Under the pieces are notes generated by a model that did no database searches, was not told the DNA's origin, and saw only the letters and a program-made list of their open reading frames with translations. Positions 12,201 through 24,400 of a stretch of DNA of 64,000 nucleotides are shown in pieces (position 1 is the first letter of the stretch; every line of letters begins with the position of its first letter). The DNA comes from Macquaria australasica (Eukaryota > Chordata > Actinopteri > Centrarchiformes > Percichthyidae). The translations under genes were made by a program, and so were the position numbers. Location: positions 434,001 through 498,000 of the forward strand of contig SEMN01000161.1 of NCBI GenBank assembly GCA_005408345.1, written 5' to 3'.

Positions 12201-15200
12201 ATTTGATAAATGTATGTCAATGTCAATTTTCATATGGAGCTATTTTCTGTTGAAGCCAATTCCCAATGAAACTGTCCACAGTGTTAGAGGCAGATATCTC
12301 AAAAGCTTGGCAAATAAAACCAAAACTATGTAGAGTACATGTTACACACCAGTTGGGGGTAAGTGAGAACTAAGTTCTTTGTGATGAGGTTGAACTGATC
12401 CTTTAAGGAAAAAAAGTCATAGAAGATGCACCAATTAGATTGGCTATTAACACACTGCAACAGCTAGTGACATCATTCACATTAACACGTGGAGCACTTC
12501 AGTTACATGTTGCCAAAACTAATATGGAGGCTATAAAAAGTAATTACTATAAAAGCCCTGTGGAAGGAAAATATAGCACACATCCCTTGCCTTGATATCT
12601 TTCTCTTGACTAACCACTGACATTTCAAAAAACGACAGTGTACCTTTTCCAGTGTGTGAATCTGAATGTCCTCTGGTGCCATGAGGAGGATGGTGGTCAG
12701 TGTGCGAGCATTCATCTTGGATACAGGTATAGTGAAGACCAGCAGCCAGGAGAGCACACAGGCCAGGGAGTGGAACACAACCAGGACGGGGTAACCCAGT
12801 AACAACCAAACATAAGTACTGATGCGACACTGCAGAGAAGGACACAGAATAATTAAAATCATTATTAATATACATAAATGTTACTAAACTTTCATTGCAC
12901 CAAGTGATTACGGTAATTTTGACTTTCTTACCCAGTGCTTTGAAGTTTTTCTAGCTGGTGGTTCTGGGACAGGGATCTCAACAGGGATTGGGGAAGAAAT
13001 CAGAAGGGGCGCGGAGTCCTTGTCCCTGACAAGGTCCTTAATGTCTTCACTGTCCCTCTCTTCAGGAATGACCTCACACCGGGGAGGCTTCATAATGGTT
13101 CTCTTAACTACATCCCCGGCCTGAAAAAGGCAGAGAGGACAACAGGATAAGGTGAATAATTTCTTGTTGGTACCATCTAATGTCCCAGCTACTTTTGGAA
13201 TGGCACTTAAATATTGGAATCCCATAAGACAAAAAGTTAATTGAAAAGGAAGGATACTATACATCACATTACCTTTTCTAACGACTTCCCAAATGGCCAA
13301 ATAAAGTACCATGCCATCTTTAAACAAAGTTTGCCTGAAAAAGGCAAAAAACAAAATGGCATGATGTTCCACATTTCAGGGGAGACTACAATATTCTGAG
13401 TGATGCAGTGATACATACCGTAAGGTGCACCGAAGATTGTTAGAAACATTACAGGACAAATGAGGAAGTAGATTAAAGACATCCACCATCCAAATAAAAG
13501 TACATAAACTATGTTCCCAAAGGTGACCACTGAGCCTGAAAGAGGAGAAATCATAGATACATGTTATTGCTTTCCCGTAATAGTGTAGGTCCTGTTAAAC
13601 AGAATTCAAGTGAAAAGAGAGAAAAGAAAAACAAAGACCTTCTCGAGGCTTAACAATGCTAAGATCAGAGTAGAGCTCTTTGACGATCTCTGATCTATCT
13701 TCAATGGGCTTCTCCGTTACATTGCCCTTCCACTTCCTGAAGCCAAACTGAAAAAGATGTGATTTTGGATTAAAAATATATCACACAAACATACTACGCT
13801 TAATAGAACTGTCACAATGACTGAACTTAAACTAAGAAAGCAGTAACACATCCTTTTCACATTTGCATTTTCGAATGTGCTAAGGCCTTTTTAAATTCTT
13901 TACTGAATAAAAGTGAAAAAAGAGGATACTGATTAGGTACACGGGAGTATTTGGAGTTCAAATCTCGCCTTGACCAAGGCACGGCCCACCTTGTAGTTGT
14001 TGGCCTCCCTGTGTGCCTCCACCTCATTCTCAGCTCTGATTGTGGTCTTTGAGGTGCCTTCATGCCAACCCTCTTCTCCATACCATGACAGAGTAGACCG
14101 GGCACCTCGTGACGGAGTAGACCGGGCTGAGGTGCTGTGTCCTCCTGTGCAGATAACAACTGTGAGAAAACTCTTCCACATGGCAAGACAAGAAAATATC
14201 TGTGATGGATTGGTCATCCCCAAAAATCAGAAGTGATCCCTGCTCTCACCCTTTCAATGAACTTCTTCTGTGTACAGTATATTTCAACATGTTCAATGTC
14301 CATGTCCACAGATTCTTACAGAAACGTAGCTACAGTTGATTTTTAGCCAGGTAAGGGTATCTTGGTCATACTAAAACAATGCATTTTGTCTGGATTTAAA
14401 ACCAGCCAGTTACAGTTTTAAACTCAGTTCTTTTTCTTTAACAGGTTAGGACATCTGCTTTTTCCAAAGGTTTCCAATGCAACTATGCTTGTTTTAATAA
14501 TTTGTGTCGTATCAACTAATGTCTCATTCACCTCTGTGCACAGTGAGGAAACATTTCGGTGTGTAGTGGCAGAAGTGGTGGGCAGAAGCATCTGGGGAGG
14601 GTGTCTCCATTGCGCCTAGCTCTGGATGCTGCGGGCCAACACAGAGCCAATCACTTTGGGACTGTCGCCATGGAAACCGGTGATGCTGTTCAGGATCTAC
14701 ACAGTTCTCTGAATAAGGAAATATCATGGAGAAGAGATTTTAAAAAAGGCACAGTACATCAAGCAATATTTTGCCAGTTCAGCAGTGAAGAAAACGCCCT
14801 CCAGTTGCACCGTGGAAATGTGTGTGACTAACAAAAACCTCCTGAGAGTCATGCAGGGTGTCCCCTCTCCCATCACCTTGTCAACTGCTGTCTACCAAGA
14901 CTGATCATATTATCAATGCATTGCAACACATAGAAATAAAAAAAAAAACTTTAAAAAAAAAAGATCTATCTATCTATCTATCTATCTATTCAACTCCACA
15001 GAAAACCATCACAGTATCCACCTGGAAAGGTTGCCTGCTGCCTTTTTAAAACTACCCTGGTAGTGAGCTGACGGCTTTACAAATTTGGCTTAATCTTGCA
15101 AAAACCACTTAATGTATAGGAAAGCCCATTCTTCTGATTTTGGATACAATCCTCACCCCCACCTGTCCGAACATAAAGCTAAAGTGACCTCAATCACGTT

Positions 15201-15592
15201 TAGACCTTTAAAATGACTTTCAAACAATCCTTCTAGGAATAAAGGGACTTCTATGGAGCTTGACAGTCAAACTTACGTCTTACAGGTAGCATTTAACTCT
15301 CACAAAGTTTCAAAGTTTAGCTCGGATTGGAGGAAAGTTTGGCAGCACAGGTGACTGATGAACGCTCTTAAGACAAAGTAAAACGTAAAACAAGCAGAGA
15401 AATATTTTGATAGCCTGGGCTTTTAAACCCGCTGAGAAGGGACAAACGTTGGTGAATGGAATGGAGGCCACGACGAAAGCTACAGTAGAAACAGAGTAAA
15501 GTTAGTTTGGTCTCACCTGAGGAATCAGCCACAGATCTTCTCCGCAGGTTCTCCACATCACCTGGCATCAGCGAAGACTTTTTGTTTGCCAT
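6276..15592 (-). CDS. cax1: CAX/VNX1-type endomembrane cation/proton exchanger, 20 exons, complete
   Basis: In coding order the exons are 15517-15592 (ATG), 14532-14708, 13990-14144, 13639-13747, 13419-13535, 13273-13334, 12932-13120, 12644-12829, 11861-11960, 11473-11614, 11170-11338, 10622-10721, 10408-10526, 10086-10123, 9848-9975, 9275-9408, 7199-7293, 6791-6869, 6578-6686 and 6276-6349 (TGA). They sum to 2358 nt, 785 aa, with all phases agreeing. It belongs to the Ca2+:cation antiporter superfamily. The first alpha repeat carries NFAVGAVVNATFGSITE (about residues 438-455). The second carries VPELPEIVNGIQFALQNNIS and LEVGSCIAVQVCMIQIP (about 675-720). Many hydrophobic segments surround both. 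A Ser/Thr/Arg-rich tail occupies residues 1-170, and a hydrophilic Pro/Glu loop occupies about 232-295. The zebrafish relative resembles yeast VNX1 and is needed for neural crest development; mammals lack such a gene. Substrate (Ca2+, Na+ or K+) cannot be decided here. Confidence 0.9.
7441..9232. mobile_element. Non-autonomous DNA transposon-like element with 21-bp inverted ends
   Basis: The first 21 bases (7441-7461) and the last 21 (9212-9232) are exact reverse complements, starting TCTAAGGGCG. Subterminal sequence keeps GGTTCGGTT-like motifs. If the flanking TA at 7443-7444 and 9229-9230 is a target duplication, the element proper is 7445-9228, but longer duplications are not evident. No transposase frame is visible. 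It lies in the cax1 intron between exons 7199-7293 and 9275-9408. I cannot name the family with certainty. Confidence 0.75.
7748..8857. mobile_element. Second inverted-repeat element nested inside the 7441-9232 element
   Basis: A perfect 25-bp inverted repeat occupies 7748-7772 and 8833-8857, beginning GGGGAGACCGGGGGCAATTG. The roughly 1.06 kb between the arms is AT-rich and without a coding frame. It contains internal echoes of the end motif, such as GGGGGCAGCTGTAAT near 8092 and a GGGGCAAATGTAAT stretch near 8656. The arms lie well inside the ends of the outer element, so this insertion is probably younger. Target duplication could not be defined because of the flanking C run. Confidence 0.7.
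10803..10866 (-). repeat. GATAA-type tandem with LINE-like 3' tail, minus orientation
   Basis: A run of GATAA units is followed by a segment whose minus-strand reading is AATTTCCCCGCTGTGGGACA and then AATAAAGG. A tail of this kind, ending in short tandem units, is common at 3' ends of fish retroelements. Family is not determined. It sits in a cax1 intron. Confidence 0.5.
12074..12408 (-). repeat. Dispersed repeat, copy A (related to 19755-19985)
   Basis: The left part holds GGTGGTATCTAGCCATGCAG and TTTTGAGATAT motifs. A diverged version of both, in the same order, is found at 19801-19862. The right end reads TTGAACTGATCCTTTAAGG, like the inverted end of fish hAT-type MITEs. It lies between cax1 exons. 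Confidence 0.5.
14961..14990 (+). repeat. ATCT microsatellite after an A-rich stretch
   Basis: About seven ATCT units follow an A-rich run beginning near 14937. It lies in the first large intron of cax1. Confidence 0.9.
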
Positions 15593-16335
15593 TTTGCCTG
15601 TTTATTCCCCAAGTGTCGCTCCTGTTTCATCTGTGCGTCGAGGGTTCACACAGCCCTTTATAAAGTCAGCCGTGCAGCCACTGGTTGTTTCAGCACGGCA
15701 GTCTGACATCCAAAGACAGAGAGGGGAGGGGGATGGACTAGCAGGGAAGAGTGTAAGATTTTACATCTTACTGATTTAAATATCCATTATTAAAGTTTCG
15801 TGTTCCTTCTGCACATGTTGTCATCCTATGTGTCTTTCTATGGATCTATTTTTTATTTATTTTTAATCTTTAAAACCATTGTGTGCAGGATTTGAACATT
15901 TCCAACTTCAGCGCCCCCCAGTGGTAGGATCAATAAGCTACATCAGATGCATGTGCAACTGTCAGCCCTGTTTGTAGCTCTCATGCATTAAGCATTACAT
16001 TCAAGTCACAGAGATAAGCATCAAATTTTCCAAAAACTAAACCTCTGGCAATCTTTCCTCTTCTCCAGAAGACTCTTCTAACCAACTGGATGAAAACAGT
16101 ACTGCATCTGTTGCATAATAAAGAAGACTTTTGATCAGTTTGTCAAGTTGCAACTCTATTACCAAATCCATGCTCTTTCTTATCGTTCAGCTGACACAAT
16201 ATTTTTTCATTCGCATGGTTAGAAGAGTTTTTGAGGATTCTGAAAATACCTTCAGAACAGTGGAAAGCATTGTTAAACGAGCACAAACTGTGTGACAATA
16301 TGGCAAAACAATCACACAGAAAAGTGTAGGGTTAC
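15593..16335. other. cax1 upstream region and spacer to smo 3' end
   Basis: No coding exon is seen. The first few hundred bases upstream of the cax1 ATG presumably hold its 5' UTR and promoter, but I see no clear TATA box or other named element. The cax1 and smo genes point the same way, with cax1 downstream of smo. Confidence 0.45.
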
Positions 16336-16336
16336 T

Positions 16337-18499
16337 TTTATTTACATATAAAAACAAAAAAGTACAGCTGCACAAGTCAAAGTGACAGTAAACTTTTTTT
16401 CTGTTTTTTTTTTTTTTACACAGTTGGGAGACTAAACACAGAAAGCAACACAAGGCCTGACAACTTACAGAAATAGAATGTATTACTTTTAAATGCATAA
16501 AAAGTAAAACATTATTTCCATTACTTGCAAAGTGAACATAAATGTTTTGGGTGGATATCAGCTATGCTTTATTTTTGTTGCAAAACTCACTATACTGTTG
16601 AATTTATAGCAGTGTGGTAACTACTAATAACATAAATAATTCTCTATCATACACATCTCACATGAATAACTAGACACTTACATTAGACAAACTAATTTGC
16701 ATCGGCTAAGAGGCGGTCTATCACAGTCTACTTCAGCATCATTTATCCATACTGAGTGTAAAATGACAAAACTAGGTGGAATTTTGGTTACAGCACAAGT
16801 ACAGTGACAACTTTTTATAGCAAGGTTGACTCTTCCCTTTTTTATTTATCAAGTGATTTGATATATAAATCTGTACAAATAATACCCTTATTGAGAAATC
16901 TATGAACAACCTATATACAGTACACGCATTTAGAAAGGAGAGAGAGAGACTGGAAAATAGAAGCTGTTAGGTAAAAAGTGACTTCTACGCTCACTGCAGT
17001 CTAAAACGCATCATACAAAAGATTCTCAACTGGACTGAAGAGAAGGGGAAACACACATGAAGCCCAGTTTAGGCTGAATATGTACAACAGATTAACAAAA
17101 GTAGAAATACTGCTGTAAAAAAATAACTTTGTACAAGGAGAAAAGTTGTTTTTCATTGAGAAAAAGATGACCATTCCATTCATTTCAGTCTTTTTCTACA
17201 GGCAGAAAATAAGCTAATTGTTGGTTTATTGCACCATACAAACAATTAGTATGTGTTTTAGCACAGTTGATCAAAGGGTAACTTAACACCCCCTGAAGGT
17301 CTTGTCTTTGCTGACCTCCAGTGGTTTAACTTTTCACCTTTCTGCAGTGACGTACAGGTGTACTTCAAGACCCGGTGACATCACTGTTGGGTGTGGTTAC
17401 AGGTTACACACTTCCAACCAGAGAGGGCAGCAAAACACTGCTTTTTCGGCCTGGTGTTAAGTTACTCTAACAAAATCATGTCACTACTACTTTTCAGATG
17501 TCAGTAAAATGAAGGAAAGTAAGGACAAGACAATAATTTGGGTTATTCTGTTTAAATCTGAAGTAAATGATCACAGTGTGAAGCTGTGAGACCCATGTGT
17601 GTGTACAAAATGAGTTGTCTTATACAAATTCAACTATTTCTTTTAGTACCTCCTGGCTTCTGACCAAGTCCCAGTGTGTATTACAAATTCTTAAAGAAAC
17701 CTCTCAAGGTCCTGCCACTTAGCAATCATTTCTGTGATATTAGTATTAATAGGTCAAGGGAGATAATGGTTAGTACCTCAAGTTAACTGTACATAAACAC
17801 AAGTAATTAATGGCTAAATAGTAGTGGGAAGAGAGAAATGGAGTCTTAAGAACATTAAAATATAACACAAAAGAGGACCTGGGTTAAACAGTATTTGCAA
17901 GTAGCCTGTAGCATTTTTTCTTTTTACCTGTATGTTCTTCTGTGTGAGTCAGGTTTTACTGCCCTGTGACAGTTCAAATAATTATAACACAAGTGGCCAA
18001 TCAAAGATAAAGAATATAATATAAGTTTTATCGCCTGCCTACATCTTCAAATGTTCTTACTGGTCATTCCAAAAACAAGCTGTCTCATTTAGCAATTCAT
18101 CCCTGACACCTTGACTTATCCTGCCACCTTTAGAGTTTAATGTTGTAACGAACAGGGCTGAGCTGGTACGAGCTGATGAATGCATAGGGGTTCCAGAATA
18201 AAGATATCTGTTTCAAGCCATATAACGTTTAGCTGCCTCATTTGTCTTGTCATCGTGGAGTTGCCTCTGAAATAAAGTATAAAAAATATTTTTTCATTAA
18301 CTTATTCACAACATTTTTTTTTCACTTTATCCCTTTGCTTTTTCTAAAAAAACAAAAACAAAATAAAAATAAAATAAAACACTGAGCTTAGTTCCATCTT
18401 GACCTCTGGACATTGGGAATTAGGAGCACTTTAGTAAGATTTTTTTTAAGTATCCAGCACTTTTTTATAGCTTACAAGCAAAATATTGGAGCTATGCTC
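16337..18499 (-). other. smo: Probable smo 3' UTR
   Basis: This gene-free, AT-rich stretch lies directly after the smo stop codon on the minus strand. The complement of 16337-16342 reads AATAAA, which would give a UTR of about 2.2 kb. No other gene is recognisable. The exact 3' end is inferred. Confidence 0.5.
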
Positions 18500-21400
18500 T
18501 TAGAAGTCAGAGTCAGCATCCATAAGCTCCGCCTCCATTAAATTGGTCCGGGAGTGAACGGGTCCGTAGCCGGCCCTTCGGCCTGCCGGTACCCGAGCCA
18601 CGTGGGCCAACCTCTCTGACAGCCCGTCAGTGAGATCCATCTCCTCAGGGTAGCGGGAAGATCCACTGGGCTGCCAGGTGGAGGCTGAGGGGGGGCAGCG
18701 TGAGCCGAGACCCAGATCCTCTGGGCGGTCATTGAGGATTAGAGTGTTAGAGAGCTTGCTGTGGCCATAGCTGTTCCAACTGCTCTGGTATTGCGGGTAG
18801 GGACATCTCTCCTCACAGGACAGGGGGTGGGAGGGTTGGAAATCTGGGTAGGACCCTGGTAGGACTTCCTCCTCCAGCTTCTGCTGTTGCCTCTGCTGCT
18901 CCCGCAGATTAGCAACCAGACTGGGGTGGCATGGCAGTTTGGGCAGGCGAGGCACTGAGCTGCGACCAAACTCACGCTGGTGATAAGCCTGGTGGTCCAC
19001 CACCTCCTCCACTGGACGCACCTCCTTCTTCCTCTTTTTCTTCTTCTTTTTCCTCTTTATCATCTCTGGTGAAATCTCAGCCTCCACCATCCACAGCCTG
19101 TTCCTCTCCTCTGGAGGTGGCACTGTGAAAAAAGTAACATAAAAAATAAGCTGGTGATCAAAAGATGGAAGCAAAAAGGGTAAAGAACAACAAAATCAAA
19201 GACAGACAGAAGGGAGGGATGAGGGAAAAGGGGTTTGAAATGCTCACAGCCTTCAGCTCTCACCTGGTGTACCAGTAGGAGTAACAGAGATGTCCTGAGG
19301 CAGGATGGCACCTCGCCTGGCCACCATCTTAGTCACATGCTGCGCCCAAGCTGATGACATGTCATTCGATGGCTCATTGAGGTCAAAATTGATTCCAGCT
19401 ATGAATGAGAAAAGACAAACCACACACTCTCCATTTAGGGACAACTAAGGACAGCTTGAAATCCACCATACTCTTAATGGCTCCCCCGTGGTTGCCTCTA
19501 TAGCTCTGGACCGCTCCAAGCTAAACAAGCATGGCAGCCGCAGCAGCCTCACAGCTTACATGAGCAGAGGAATGTGTCATTCAGTTCTTAGCTACAGACA
19601 TAACAGTTGTCCCTGACCGTGTAGCCTCTATGCCACAAAAAAGCAAATGGAAAGTCTTTTCAGGCCAAATTTGAAGGAAAAAAAACACAAAGTGGTCCAC
19701 AAAAGGAGTAAATCATTACATCAGCACACATGGCGCCATCTTAGACATTATATTACCGAGAGTTGGTTCACCCAAATTACAAAAAACATATTTTATCACT
19801 TACCTCTAGTGGGATCTATCCATGCAGATAGTTTTTGTTTTTATGTGCCCAGGTTTTGAGATATACAATACAATTAACAGCATTAATGGCAATTTGTTTG
19901 TGGAGCTCACAGCACTGAAAAATTACATTTTAAAAATTGAAGAATGTGTCTTTCCAGAAACATACCAAAGAAATAGTCCCGACTAGTAAACCAAAAAATA
20001 TCAACATGGCTAGATAGCTTTAGAGATAAATAATAATAAATGTATAGATACCTTTAGAGCATCATATGAATAATATGCCTTCAATAATCATACTACCATG
20101 AGGTATGATCTCCAATATAAATAATCCAAATAAGACGTCCTGCAGTTTCAGTCATTTACCACAAGGTGGGAGTATGCATACATCACCATACATGGCCTCC
20201 ACTGTTTCATTCTTCAAACATTCATGCAAACTTAGGTCTGTTCTCTGTAACTTGCTGCACTCTAATTCATTCCAAATGATCAGTTTAAGATCACTCAGAA
20301 TGAATGATTATTTTTAATGACTAAATACTCACCCACTGGTCCATCATGGGACACGGTGTGCATGCTGAAGGACAGTTCCTTTTCGGGGTCCTTGTGAAGC
20401 TCCTTCCTCATCGCAAATGCCTTGGCAATCATCTTGCTCTTCTTGATCCTCTTTGGTTCGTTGTCACTACGGCCAATAATCCTGACACGGGAACATGAGG
20501 CAGGTTAAGAAAAAGAGAGACCACAGGTAACAACGACACCTGGATGTAGTGAGATGATACATTTCCCCAAAGAAAACCAATCGGAAACAGATGTTAGTTT
20601 TTCTGAGACTAAAAAGAAAAAAATTCAGTGATAAAATTTGGTACCAAGTCCTCATCAGCAGCCTCACAACTGATACTGACACTGTCTGATGGTTAGACAG
20701 ACGCACCAGGTAACTGAAGATCACATGTTTAATGCCATCAGCAGCCATGTGACCTTGGGCAAAATGCTTTTTTTCCTACACGTTCTATCTTTTTACATCA
20801 CTCTGAATGAGACAGTTTTAAACCTAAACTGAAAACAGTCATTCCAAGAAGCTGAATTACTCTTTTTTTTTCAAAGCTGGAACAACTAAACACATTCCTG
20901 TGAGTGAAATCCAAGTCACAGTAAGCCCTTGTGAGCACTGATACAAAACCAAGGATTAACACCGTGAACCTAAATGCACACACTGAGGACCCACAGCAAG
21001 ATTCTGACTGAATTTATGCCTCCATACTTTTAAATGATCAGGGTGAAAAACCCCTTTTGGCAGGGAAACTCTGCTTGGTTAGTACATGTCTGGGTGCACA
21101 GAAATGAGACTTTTCCCACACAGTCACCATATCTTTAAAACCATATATGGACGTGGACAGGCATGTAGCTATGATGTGAACACAAGCAATGAGAACATAA
21201 CAACCCACATAAAACACAATCTTCAGACCCAATTTTGTTTAGAGGTACAACCATGGCCACAAAAAAAACCAGTCAATTTTATTTGTAATGTTACATTTCA
21301 CGTTTACTTGATGTTTGCTTACTTGCACCAGGTCCGTTTCCAGATGAGGATGGTGGCCTTGGTCCAGACCCAGGTACTCATAGCGATGCCCGTCCCAAAC

Positions 21401-24400
21401 ATGGAGAACAGGTTGATTTTCTCCACCATCAGGCTGGGCCGGTTCTTAATGGTGCATTCTGGGATTGGCTTGTTGGTCTGAGAGGCGATTGTCACGTTGG
21501 CTTCACACCTGTTGGAAACATCGCAGAGATGATCCGTCTATGACTCCACCATGCCACATGTGCCTCCCACAACTTCTAGCATTATGACTGTGCTACATTC
21601 AAATGCTGGATCTGGTAAATAAGAAAGTCTTTTTACATGTTAGGGCAGGAGAGAGTGGTTTACATTTTTGAGGCTAAATTAATTCCAATCCAGCCAGAGT
21701 CAATACTGTGGGGGGAATAGGGCTGCATTCCCCACTGCGAACTGAGTGGTTGAGCAGCGGTTTGGAGTCTCAACAGCATCAGTTTGTGGATGTCTTTGTG
21801 GAGGGTTTAGCTATGAAGTAGTTCTGATGGAGGCAGGTGTAAACTTTTGCTGCTGCGCTATGTAGTAATAAAAGTAACTGAGTGTGTGATCAGCAAAAGT
21901 GCAGCAAATCACAGGATTTCTGCCACCAGAAGAGGAAAGACAATAAAAAGCACATGGGAGAAGTTTGCCTTTCTGCCAGAAAGTCAGGTGATGTAGTATG
22001 AAGAGCGACAGTCCATGCAGCAAGGAGGTTGGGATGGATTAGTGGGTCAAACACCGGACTTTCACCCAGGGGACTGCTGTGGGCGTCCCATGTAAAACTT
22101 TAATATTTTAACCTAACCAAGTTCTTTTGGTGCCTAAAGCTAACCAAACTGCGACCATTACACAACGTTAACCACATGTTAGAAAGGCTTTCTGGCAGAA
22201 AGGCTTTCTGACAGAAAGCCTTCGAGGCAAACTTAAAAAAAAACTTACAGCACATATTCTCTGAAGCTCCTCTCCCATTCAGCCTGGTTGAAGAAGTCGT
22301 AGAAGTGGCAGCCGAAGGTGATTAAAACAAAGCCAAAAGCGAGGAATCCAAATATACCTGACAAGGAGACAACAGAACAACAAATCAGATGTGAGATATC
22401 CGACACTTTGCTCCCAATAGTATTTATACAGAAAGGAAATGTACCGAAGAAAAATGTTAGATAATAAAGTAATGTACAAAATCATTGTAAAAGGACAGTA
22501 CTTGTTTTTCTTGCTTATTTTCCTCATTTTAGTGACATAAACTGGAGACATGAGTTCAGTATGATGATCCATAAAAAGTGATCACATTCTTTGTTTAGTG
22601 CACATGCTTTTACAGACTCTTTTTTTACTCTCACACTATTTATCAGGTCACCAGATGACAGATGAGAGAACATACCAAGTCTCAGCATCGTCTCATTGAT
22701 TTTGCTGGCCGCTTTCTCACTCAGTAGTCCTGGGTGGTTACTCTTGATGGAAAACAAAGTCATGACACCTAAAGAGAGACATGTACTGAATCAGTTGCTG
22801 TTGTGGGGATGAACTTGAGGAGCACTTGTCGAGCATCACAAAGCTTGAAAGATTTGGACTGAGCCAGTTGACTCAAACGTAAAACATCACCAAACTATGC
22901 TTTTGCTATAAATGTGTCCGTGGTTTTTAAGTCACTCACCCCGAATGAGGAAGTAGCCGCCGACAACAAGCACCACTCCGATGGGAGCCAGCACAAACCC
23001 AGCACGATATCTGTAGTTTTTGTAGCCCACAAAACAGATCCCACTCACAGAGTCTCCATCCACCTGTGGAGCACCACACAACAGAGCCACAATACATGAG
23101 AAAAGTGAGATCATCTTTTCTCATGACTATAAAACATTTTTCAGTCTTCGAGTGTCAGACTGTAAGGGATGAATGGCTCCTTACACACCTCAGCGATAGC
23201 CAGGATGGCCACAGTGAGTACGAAGGGGACGGACCAGGTGACCATGTGGAAGTAGGAGGTTCTGCCAGAGAGCGGCTGGTGGGTGGTGCCCAGGGCTTTG
23301 AAAGACGTGTGCCAGGCATAGGTCAGCATGACGAACCAAATCACGCCCGACATCAGGGAGTAGTACACGATGATGAAGATGGTGACACATGACAGCGTCT
23401 CTGAAGACCTGTAGAGAACAGCGCAACATGAATATGTTATTTTTATGTAGGATTTTCTTCATTCATGCTCTTTTCTGTCTTGCTTTTGTTAACAAACACA
23501 TGAACACAGGCTATTTGATGATGAACTATGACTGTGATCAGACAGAACCAAGATAAGCTAAGACAGCTGAGCTAAGACAGCTGAGCTAACACGTCCCTGG
23601 TGGTCTAGTGGTTAGGATTCGGCGCTCTCACCGCCGCGGCCTGGGTTCGATTCCCGGTCAGGGAACTTCTCTTTAGCACTGGAACCATCTCTGGCTCCTA
23701 CTTACTACTGTTTATACATACCTGAACTATACATGCTTTCAATACCCACACATATTTAAACTACTGTCTATACTGTATATACATGTAGACACCATATTCA
23801 TATCACACCCCCAGCTGTTCATTCTGTATATGTCTCACTATTGCCATTACTTGTACTTCAACCTGCACAGTATATCTTTTTGTTCATATTGTATATATCT
23901 TAGTGTATTCATATCCACCCCTTACTGTTTATTCTATACATACGAACATTACTCTGCACTTTACTGCTTTTTGCAATCCGTTGTCTACCTGCACTGTGCA
24001 ATGACAAAAGTTAAATGTAATCTATGATCGGTTGAAGACATTCACTTACGAGGGCTCCCCAAGTCGCATGGTGTTGTCGCTCTTGCACACAATCTCGTTG
24101 CGCGCTCCATCCAGGAACTGGGCCAGCCAGCCGATGCTGCCCACGAAGAAACAGGCGTTGATGTAGAAGAGGATGACAGCTGGGTAGCGGTTGGAGTTCT
24201 TCCAGTCGGCAAGAAATGTGGCCTGAAACGGAGGACATTTTGAAAGTCAGAGAAGAGGGCTGAAAGAGAATAGCTATAGAATATGAAGATTTCCCTTTAT
24301 ACATAAAAAGTCAAATCCTTTGACCTTCTGACCAACACGATTCCTTGCTAAAAAGACACATGGAATTATGGGTACTGTAGTAATGTCTCACCAGGGTGAA

